A DNA stretch of 64,000 bases from Caballeronia pedi. GTDB lineage: Bacteria; Pseudomonadota; Gammaproteobacteria; Burkholderiales; Burkholderiaceae. The stretch is from the NCBI RefSeq assembly GCF_001544915.2, contig NZ_FCOE02000036.1, positions 1 to 64,000 of the forward strand, in the 5' to 3' direction. Position numbers and translations under genes: made by a program. Shown here one piece after another: positions 58,006 to 64,000 of the stretch. The first letter of the stretch is position 1, and each line of letters starts with the position of its first letter. The notes under the pieces were generated by a model. That model searched no databases, was not told the DNA's origin, and worked only from the letters and a program-made list of their open reading frames with translations.

Positions 58006-59370
58006 TCAATGCCCGACCGGCTCCGTCGATTTGAGATCGCTTGCCATGGCCGTCTGCGGATGCGCGGCCTGCTTGATCAGCAGCGCGACCGCCGAAATGA
58101 CGCCCGCCACCGCGATCGTCGCGAAGATGCCGCCGAAGCTGAAATGCAGGCGCGTCAGCTCGGCGACGAGGAACGATCCCGCGATGCCGCCGAAGCGCCC
58201 GATGCCGAGCATCCACGCGACGCCCGTGCCGCGGCCCTGGGTCGGATAGAACGCGGCGGCAAGCGCCGGCATCGACGATTGCGCGGTGTTCATCAGCACG
58301 CCCGCGAGAAACACGACGAGCACGAGCAGGCCCACGTTGCCCACCGCCTGGCCGATCATGTACACGCTCACTGCGGTCAGCGCATAGCACGCCGCGATGA
58401 TGCGGTTCGCGTTGAACTTGTCCATCAGCACGCCGCACAGCACCGCGCCGACGCCGCCGAGCGGGAACAGTGCGGAGATCAGCGTCGCCTTTTGCGGCGG
58501 CAAGCCGGATTCCCTGAGCAGGATCGGCATCCAGTTGATCGACGCGTAGAAGATCACGAGGCCCATGAAGTATGCGAGCCACAGCATCACCGAGCCGACG
58601 ATGTACGGGCGCGACAGCACCACGCTGATGCCGCTTTGCCCCGTTGCTGCGGGCGCGGTTTCGGTCATGAAGAACGAGCCTGCCTGCATCGCGTCGGACG
58701 AAATGCGCGCGAGCGTCGCGCGAATCCGTTCGACGGGCTTCGCCTTCGCCACCATGTAGCGCACCGATTCCGGCAGCTTGACGATCAGCAACACCGACAG
58801 CACGAGCGGCGCGACGCCGCCGAGCATCAGCACGCTGCGCCAGCCGAAATGCGGAATCATCCACGCCGCGAGAAAGCCGCCGAACGCCGCGCCGAGCGGA
58901 AAGCCGCAGAACATCAGGTTGATGAGCGTCGCGCGGCGCTTGTCGGGGCAGAACTCACTCATCATCGTGACGGCGTTCGGCATCGCCGCGCCGAGACCGA
59001 CGCCGGTGATGAAGCGCAGTGTCGTCAGTTGCGTGATGTCGGCGGAGAACGACGACGCGAGACACGCGACGCCGAACAGCAGCACCGACGAAAGCAGCAT
59101 CGCGCGACGGCCGAGCTTGTCCGACAGCGGCCCGGACAGCAGCGCACCCGCCGCCAGCCCGAACAGCGCCGCGCTCAGCACGGGCGCAAGCGCCGGACGG
59201 CTGATCTGCCATTCGGTAACGAGCGAAGGCGCGATGAAGCCAATGGCGGCGGTGTCGAAACCATCCAGCAGCACGATCACGAAGCACATCACGAAGATGA
59301 GCCACTGAAACGGCGAGAACGGATGTTCGTTGATGAACGTCTGTACGTTCACGGCAGGACTTCTACTCAC
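58006..59370 (-). CDS. AAHS-family aromatic acid:proton symporter
   Basis: A 454-residue MFS transporter with 12 membrane segments, the AAHS signature LLDGFDTAAIGFIAPSL (Asp in segment 1), loop motif GPLSDKLGRRAMLLSSVL and FCGFPLGAAFGGFLAAW. This is the pattern of PcaK, BenK and MhpT, importers of 4-hydroxybenzoate, benzoate and related acids. The GTG start at 59370 follows AAGGG. No aromatic catabolic gene is in the window. The triple half-site at 59417-59450 suggests IclR-type control. Confidence 0.92.
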   Translation of the reverse strand: MSRSPAVNVQTFINEHPFSPFQWLIFVMCFVIVLLDGFDTAAIGFIAPSLVTEWQISRPALAPVLSAALFGLAAGALLSGPLSDKLGRRAMLLSSVLLFGVACLASSFSADITQLTTLRFITGVGLGAAMPNAVTMMSEFCPDKRRATLINLMFCGFPLGAAFGGFLAAWMIPHFGWRSVLMLGGVAPLVLSVLLIVKLPESVRYMVAKAKPVERIRATLARISSDAMQAGSFFMTETAPAATGQSGISVVLSRPYIVGSVMLWLAYFMGLVIFYASINWMPILLRESGLPPQKATLISALFPLGGVGAVLCGVLMDKFNANRIIAACYALTAVSVYMIGQAVGNVGLLVLVVFLAGVLMNTAQSSMPALAAAFYPTQGRGTGVAWMLGIGRFGGIAGSFLVAELTRLHFSFGGIFATIAVAGVISAVALLIKQAAHPQTAMASDLKSTEPVGH

Positions 59371-59416
59371 TTCATTCCCTTTTCGAAAGTGGATGCGTGC
59401 CCGATCGGCGCTAAAA

Positions 59417-59450
59417 GTTCGCTAGACGAACACCGATTCACATAGCGAAC
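59417..59450 (-). promoter_or_regulatory. Three-half-site operator upstream of the AAHS transporter
   Basis: GTTCGCTA (59417-59424) and TAGCGAAC (59443-59450) are perfect inverted repeats 18 bases apart, and a third half CGAAC (59427-59431) faces the first. IclR regulators of aromatic catabolism (PcaU, PobR) are known to use triple 10-bp sites of this kind. It lies 47-80 bases before the GTG start. Confidence 0.55.
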
Positions 59451-59559
59451 TCGCGGTGAGGGTACTTAAGAAGCTTGCGCTTCGTCAACGCGGGCTTACC
59501 CGTGTATGACGAAGCGCTGACGCATGGCTATCGGAAGGAAGGGAATGGATCGAGCAACG

Positions 59560-60693
59560 TCAGGACACGCGCCGGCCCGCGCGCCAAGTCTCGCGTGGCA
59601 CCTGCACGCCGTCCACCGACGCGACGCGCACGAAGTCCGCGCGCAGGCCCGTCGCGATGGCGCCGCGATCGGTCAAACCGGCCGCGTGCGCGGGCGCCCA
59701 AGACACCGTCGCGACCGCGCGCGGCAGCGACCAGCCCGCCTTCGCGACGAGATCGAACACCGCGATCAGCAGGCTCGACGGCACATAGTCCGACGACAGA
59801 ATGTCGAGCAGACCTTCGCGCGCCAGTTCCAGCGCGGACACGTTGCCCGAATGCGAGCCGCCGCGCACCACGTTCGGCGCGCCCATGATCGTCGCGATGC
59901 CGTGCTCGCGCGCGGCGCGCGCGGCTGCGAGCGTCGTCGGGAATTCGGCGAGCGAGATGTTGTCGCGCGCCGCTTCCTCGACGTGCTCGACGAGCGTGTC
60001 ATCGTGGCTCGCGAGCGAGATGTTCAGCCGCCTGCAACGCTCGACGATCTCCGCGCGATGCTTGGCCGCATAGCGTTCCTGATGCTCCGCGAGTTCGGCG
60101 AGGATCTTGCTGGCGTGCTCGTCGCTCCACTTGCCGTGACGCTCCTGATACTTGCGCCACTTCGCGTGGTCCTGCCATTGCCGTTGCCCCGGCGTGTGAT
60201 CCATCACCGAAGCCAGTCTGAACAGTGGATGCGTGGACAGCGAATCGAACACTTCGACGACATCCGTCGTGCCCACTTCGCAACGCAGATGCAGGAAGTG
60301 ATCGGCGCGCAGCAGATCGCGCTCGACGAACTTGCCGATCGACTTCGCGCACTGCACCTGCAACTCGCGGCCACGCACGCCGTCTTCGGGACGCGAGCCG
60401 ACGCCGAGCGCATCGAACACGGTCGTGATGCCCGCCGACGCCACTTGCGCGTCGTGGACGATGATCGCCGCTTCGTGATTCCACAGCACGCCCGGACGCG
60501 GCGCGAGATGCTTCTCGATGTTGTCCGTATGCAGTTCGACGAAGCCCGGCAACAGATAATCGCCGCCCCAGTCCTCCGCCTCGCGCGCGGCGGTATTGCC
60601 CGGCGCGATCTCCGCGATACGTCCGTCCTCGACGCGCACGGTTCCCACGAAATCCTCGTCGCGCGTCACGATGCGCGCATTCCTGATCAGCAT
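59560..60693 (-). CDS. phnM: PhnM, ribose 1-methylphosphonate 5-triphosphate diphosphatase
   Basis: The 377-residue amidohydrolase-fold protein starts MLIRNARIVTRDEDFVGTVR and has the metal-binding FVELHTDNIEKHLAPRPGV and SLASHDDTLVEHVEEA. It removes pyrophosphate from alpha-D-ribose 1-alkylphosphonate 5-triphosphate to form the PhnJ substrate. The ATG lies within the end of phnL (7-base overlap). It is the last phn gene here; phnN and phnP do not follow, since the next gene is the AAHS transporter 189 bases on. Confidence 0.95.
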   Translation of the reverse strand: MLIRNARIVTRDEDFVGTVRVEDGRIAEIAPGNTAAREAEDWGGDYLLPGFVELHTDNIEKHLAPRPGVLWNHEAAIIVHDAQVASAGITTVFDALGVGSRPEDGVRGRELQVQCAKSIGKFVERDLLRADHFLHLRCEVGTTDVVEVFDSLSTHPLFRLASVMDHTPGQRQWQDHAKWRKYQERHGKWSDEHASKILAELAEHQERYAAKHRAEIVERCRRLNISLASHDDTLVEHVEEAARDNISLAEFPTTLAAARAAREHGIATIMGAPNVVRGGSHSGNVSALELAREGLLDILSSDYVPSSLLIAVFDLVAKAGWSLPRAVATVSWAPAHAAGLTDRGAIATGLRADFVRVASVDGVQVPRETWRAGRRVS

Positions 60694-61454
60694 GTCTGCA
60701 ACACTCCGGAGTCGGTTTGGATAGATGCGGCGCTGGCGCTCGCGAGCCGCACGATGCGGGTCGCGACGCGCGCGCGCGTGTCCTCGTCGTGAAAGATGCC
60801 GACGATCGCCGCGCCCTTCTCGCGCGCCTCGACGATCAGATCGGCGACCACGTCGCGGTTCTCGGCATCGAGCGACGCGGTGGGTTCATCGAGCAAAAGA
60901 AGCGGATGCGCCGCGATCAGCCCGCGCGCGATGTTCACGCGCTGCTGCTCGCCGCCGGAGAACGTCGCGGGCGCGAGCGTCCACAGCCGGTGCGGCACGT
61001 TGAGTCGTTCGAGCAATGCGCTCGCGCGTTCGCGCGCTTCGGCTTCATCGACGCCGCGCGACACCAGCGGCTCGGCGACCAGATCAAGCGACGATACACG
61101 CGGAATCGCGCGCAGAAACTGGCTGACGTAGCCCATCGTCGTAGTGCGCAAGCGAATGATGTCGTGCGGCGCGGCGTCGGTCAGCATGACATGGCGCGAC
61201 GAACGGCTGTCGTCGCGAATCGCGATGGTGCCGCGCGTGGCGAGATAGTTGCCGTACATGCAGCGCAGGAACGTGCTCTTGCCCGCGCCCGATGCGCCCG
61301 CGAGAACGACGCACTCGCCGCGCTCCACATCGAGCGACACACCCGAGAGCGCGGCAATGCGCGCCCCGCCCTGCTGATGCAGCGTGAAGGTCTTTTCGAT
61401 GCCGCGCGCCTGCAACATCAGGCGGTCGTTGTCGATAAAGGAATTCATGGTCAT
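60687..61454 (-). CDS. phnL: PhnL, ABC-type subunit of the C-P lyase system
   Basis: The 255-residue ABC protein has Walker A LAGASGAGKSTFLRCMYGNY, whose MYGNY segment is typical of PhnL. It also has the Q-loop GYVSQFLRAIPRVSS, signature FSGGEQQRVNIARGLI and LLLLDEPTASLD. PhnL acts with PhnG, H and I in joining ribose triphosphate to the phosphonate. The start at 61454 has GAGG upstream; the in-frame 61487 has none. It follows phnK by ten bases. Confidence 0.94.
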   Translation of the reverse strand: MTMNSFIDNDRLMLQARGIEKTFTLHQQGGARIAALSGVSLDVERGECVVLAGASGAGKSTFLRCMYGNYLATRGTIAIRDDSRSSRHVMLTDAAPHDIIRLRTTTMGYVSQFLRAIPRVSSLDLVAEPLVSRGVDEAEARERASALLERLNVPHRLWTLAPATFSGGEQQRVNIARGLIAAHPLLLLDEPTASLDAENRDVVADLIVEAREKGAAIVGIFHDEDTRARVATRIVRLASASAASIQTDSGVLQTC

Positions 61455-61464
61455 GTCTCGCACC

Positions 61465-62235
61465 TCAAACGGGCAGCACCGACGCAACGAGCGTCTGCGT
61501 GTAGGGATGTTGCGGATCGTCGAGCACCTGATCTGTCAGGCCGCTCTCGACGACACGCCCGTCCTTCATCACCATCAGCCGATGCGCGAGCAGACGCGCC
61601 ACGCCGATATCGTGCGTGACGATCACGGCCGCGAGATGCAGCTTGCTCGTCAGTGTGCGCAGCAGATCGAGCAGACGCGCCTGCACGGAGACATCGAGGC
61701 CGGCGGTGGGTTCGTCCATGAACACGAGGCGCGGTCCCGTCACCAGATTACGCGCGATCTGCAAACGCTGTTGCATGCCGCCCGAAAACGCCGCAGGCAA
61801 TTCGTCGATGCGCGCCGCATCCAGTTCGACGCGGCTCATCCAGTCCGCCGCCGTCTCGCGCAGGCGGCCATAGTGGCGCGCGCCGATCGCCATCAACGGC
61901 TCGCCGATATTCGCGCCCGCCGATACATTGCGGCGCAGGCCATCGCGTGCGTTCTGGTGCACGAAGCCCCATTCGGTGCGTGACAAGAGACGCCTGCGCG
62001 GTTCGGCGAGCGTCAGCAGATCGAGCGTTTCGCCTTCGCGCGTGGTGTACGCGAGCGCGCCGCCGTCGATCTCGCTGCGTAACGCGAGCGCGTTCAGCAA
62101 GGTCGACTTGCCCGAACCCGATTCGCCGACGATGCACAGCACTTCGCCCGGATGGACTTCGAGATCGACATCGACGCAACCGCCGCGCCCGTCATAGCGC
62201 TTCGTCAAGCGCGTTGCTTTGAGCAGTGCGTTCAT
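61465..62235 (-). CDS. phnK: PhnK, ABC-type subunit of the C-P lyase complex
   Basis: The 256-residue ABC protein has Walker A VGESGSGKSTLLNALALR, EWGFVHQNARDGLRRNVSAG (PhnK-specific Q-loop), signature FSGGMQQRLQIARNL and VFMDEPTAGLDVS. PhnK docks on the PhnGHIJ core. Its ATG overlaps the phnJ stop (ATGA). A coiled-off frame upstream within phnJ is a shadow. Confidence 0.95.
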   Translation of the reverse strand: MNALLKATRLTKRYDGRGGCVDVDLEVHPGEVLCIVGESGSGKSTLLNALALRSEIDGGALAYTTREGETLDLLTLAEPRRRLLSRTEWGFVHQNARDGLRRNVSAGANIGEPLMAIGARHYGRLRETAADWMSRVELDAARIDELPAAFSGGMQQRLQIARNLVTGPRLVFMDEPTAGLDVSVQARLLDLLRTLTSKLHLAAVIVTHDIGVARLLAHRLMVMKDGRVVESGLTDQVLDDPQHPYTQTLVASVLPV

Positions 62236-63086
62236 TGCGCCACCTCTGCGTCGTCGCGACGGCTGTGGCAGTAGTCGCTGTCGGAACAGACGAACATGCG
62301 CGTGCCCTGATCGTCGACGATCATCTCGTCGAGAAAGCTTTCGTGCGATCCGCACAGCGCGCACGCGTGTTCCCACTCCTGCACGCTGAAGGGATGATCC
62401 TCGAAATCCAGACTCTTCACCTTCGTATAAGGCGGAATCGCGTAGATGCGGCGTTCGCGGCCCGCGCCGAAGAGTTGCAATGCGGCGTTCATGTGCATCT
62501 TCGGATTGTCGAACTTCGGGATCGGCGAGGGCGATGTCAGATAGCGGTCGTTCACCAGCACCGGATAATCGTAGGTCGTCGCGATGCTGCCGTGCTGCAC
62601 GATATCCTCGTAGTATTTCACGTTGATGAGGCCGTAGTCCGCGAGCGCGTGCAGTTTGCGGCACTCGGTCACGCGTGGTTCGAGACGGAACAGCGGCTCG
62701 GGCATCGGCACCTGATAGACGATGATCTGTTGCTCCGTGAGCGGCGTCTCCGGAATGCGGTGACGCGTCTGCACGATGCTCGCATCGGCGGTGCGCGTGG
62801 TGGTCGCGACGCCCGCCGTGCGCGCAAAGAAGCGGCGGATGTTCACCGCGTTCGTGGTCTCGTCGGAGCCTTGATCGATGACCTTGAGCGTATCGCTTGC
62901 GCCGATGATCGCGGACGTCACCTGCAAGCCGCCCGTGCCCCAACCGTAAGGCAGCGGCATTTCGCGCGACGCGAACGGCACCTGATAGCCCGGCACCGCC
63001 ACCGCCTTGAGCAGCGCACGGCGGATCATGCGCTTGGTCTGCTCGTCGAGATAGGCAAAGTTATAACCTTCGGTGAGTGCGTTCAT
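62232..63086 (-). CDS. phnJ: PhnJ, carbon-phosphorus lyase
   Basis: The 284-residue radical-SAM-type enzyme has Cys242, Cys245 and Cys267 as expected iron-sulfur ligands (CxxC then 21 residues to Cys) and Cys273 matching the catalytic Cys272 of E. coli. GYNFAYLDEQTKRMIRRALL, PYGWGTGGLQVT and NDRYLTSPSPIPKFDNPKMH are PhnJ-specific. It cleaves the C-P bond to give a hydrocarbon and ribose cyclic phosphate. ATGA overlaps occur with phnI and phnK, giving coupled translation of a stoichiometric complex. Confidence 0.97.
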   Translation of the reverse strand: MNALTEGYNFAYLDEQTKRMIRRALLKAVAVPGYQVPFASREMPLPYGWGTGGLQVTSAIIGASDTLKVIDQGSDETTNAVNIRRFFARTAGVATTTRTADASIVQTRHRIPETPLTEQQIIVYQVPMPEPLFRLEPRVTECRKLHALADYGLINVKYYEDIVQHGSIATTYDYPVLVNDRYLTSPSPIPKFDNPKMHMNAALQLFGAGRERRIYAIPPYTKVKSLDFEDHPFSVQEWEHACALCGSHESFLDEMIVDDQGTRMFVCSDSDYCHSRRDDAEVAQ

Positions 63087-64000
63087 GCCGCATTCTCCTT
63101 GTTGTCATCCGCGCCATGCGCCGCGCGCAAGCGGCGAAGCAATTCCAGCTCGGATTGAAAATCGACGTAATGCGGCAGCTTCAGATGCTGCACGAATCCC
63201 GACGCTTCCACGTTATCGCTGTGATACAGCACGAACTCCGGGTCCTGCGTGGGCGAGCCCACGGATTCGCCCAGCTCTTGCGCGCGCAAGGCGCGATCCA
63301 CCAGCGCCATCGCCATCGCCTTGCGTTCCGAATGGCCGAACGCGAGACCATAGCCTTGCGTGAAGGTAGGCGGCACGTCGCCGCTGCCCGCGAACTGGTT
63401 GATCATCTGACACTCGGTGATGTCGATATCGCCGATCTCGACCGCGAAGCCAAGCTCGTCGATATGCATTTCCACCGCGACTTCGCCATGACGAATCTCG
63501 CCCGCGAACGGATGACTGTGAGCGTAGCCTCGCTGCGTCGCATAGCCGATCGCGAGCAGAAAGCCTTCGTCGCCGCGCGCGAGATTTTGCAGGCGCGTCG
63601 GGCGATCGGCGGGAAACGACAGCGGCTCGCGCGAGAGATCGCCCGGTTCCGGCGCGTTCTCGTGCGCGCGCTCCTGCTCGATCAGACCTTCCTTGTCGAG
63701 CATCGAAAGCACGCGCGGCATCGCGCTCGCTTCCACGTCCTTGCGCGCAATCGTTGCATCGCTAACGGCTTCGCCTTCGGCGAGCAGCGTGAAATCGAGC
63801 AGGCGTTGCGTGTAGTCGTACGTGCCGCCCAGCATCTGGCCGCCGGGAATGTCCTTGAAGGCCGCCGAGATGCGGCGCTCGACGCACATCGCTTCCGTAT
63901 CGACCGGCAGCGTGTAGCCGAAGCGCGGCAACGTCGTGCGATACGCGCGCAGCAGGAAGATCGCTTCGACGAGGTCGCCCGCCGCCTGCTTGATCGCGAG
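63083..64000 (-). CDS. phnI: PhnI, C-P lyase core subunit (5' end beyond the window)
   Basis: The visible 305 codons run to the right edge in frame (LAIKQAAGDLVEAIFLLRAY first). Typical PhnI segments are RFGYTLPVDTEAMCVERRIS, TYDYTQRLLDFTLLAEGE, ECQMINQFAGSGD and FGHSERKAMAMALVDRAL, with EFVLYHSDNVEASGFVQHLK near the end. PhnI is a nucleosidase-like subunit of the PhnGHIJ core. Full-length PhnI is about 360 residues, so roughly 55 residues are missing. phnG and phnH are expected beyond the edge. Confidence 0.96.
   Translation of the reverse strand, partial: LAIKQAAGDLVEAIFLLRAYRTTLPRFGYTLPVDTEAMCVERRISAAFKDIPGGQMLGGTYDYTQRLLDFTLLAEGEAVSDATIARKDVEASAMPRVLSMLDKEGLIEQERAHENAPEPGDLSREPLSFPADRPTRLQNLARGDEGFLLAIGYATQRGYAHSHPFAGEIRHGEVAVEMHIDELGFAVEIGDIDITECQMINQFAGSGDVPPTFTQGYGLAFGHSERKAMAMALVDRALRAQELGESVGSPTQDPEFVLYHSDNVEASGFVQHLKLPHYVDFQSELELLRRLRAAHGADDNKENAA

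Noticed and set aside
1..64000. CRISPR array, insertion sequence, prophage or integrative element
   Set aside because: No spaced direct repeats, transposase, integrase, phage gene or target-site duplication was seen, and GC content is even apart from short intergenic gaps.

Overview
The window looks like chromosomal DNA of a Burkholderiaceae bacterium, most likely Paraburkholderia or Caballeronia. The reasons are uniformly high GC with a strong G/C third-position bias, small proteins typical of that group (DUF4148, DUF3563), many LysR and GntR regulators, and dense catabolic operons. No insertion sequence, prophage, integron or CRISPR array is visible. The sequence is open at both ends. At the left edge are the promoter and antitermination leader of an rRNA operon whose 16S gene lies outside. 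At the right edge phnI is cut.

Layout. 1-180: rRNA promoter and leader (minus strand). 255-6626: DUF4148 protein, a secreted penicillin-acylase-type Ntn hydrolase, an NTF2-like protein, a small lipoprotein and a Tat-exported phosphocholine-type phospholipase C. 6829-11390: a tripartite ABC efflux system (HlyD adaptor, ATPase, ABC-2 permease, NodT-type outer membrane factor) behind a strong promoter with an operator-like dyad. 11383-22946: a minus-strand catabolic operon starting with a GntR/FCD regulator, then SDR, BKACE (DUF849), MBL hydrolase, a sugar-type ABC importer with a fused double permease, a 3-hydroxyacyl-CoA/L-gulonate-type dehydrogenase, an SMP-30 lactonase and an AMP-forming acid ligase. 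23077-24081: a family 2 glycosyltransferase. 24274-31347: an RsbR-RsbS-RsbT-RsbX-type stressosome module run together with two histidine kinases, plus a nearby single-domain receiver.

31549-43071: purine-type permease, alpha/beta hydrolase, exonuclease III, MFS exporter, aldo/keto reductase with divergent LysR, a TauD-type dioxygenase with sulfonate/nitrate-type ABC importer, and DNA polymerase IV with a LexA box. 43153-57765: small conserved proteins, a QseBC/PmrAB-like two-component pair with an odd leader terminator, a DHA2 drug exporter, a lone AAA ATPase, a double-PAS hybrid kinase, FUSC protein, LysR with divergent VOC protein, serine beta-lactamase-like hydrolase, and a chemoreceptor with a perfect sigma-28 promoter. 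58006-64000: an AAHS aromatic-acid transporter and the phnI-J-K-L-M part of a carbon-phosphorus lyase operon.

The two most interesting regions are the BKACE-centred operon and the stressosome module. The first has the parts for an oxidative sugar or sugar-acid pathway ending in beta-keto acid cleavage, with an unknown substrate. In the second, one kinase carries what looks like a decayed RsbT domain and a receiver without its phosphoacceptor, suggesting output from the stressosome to two-component signalling.
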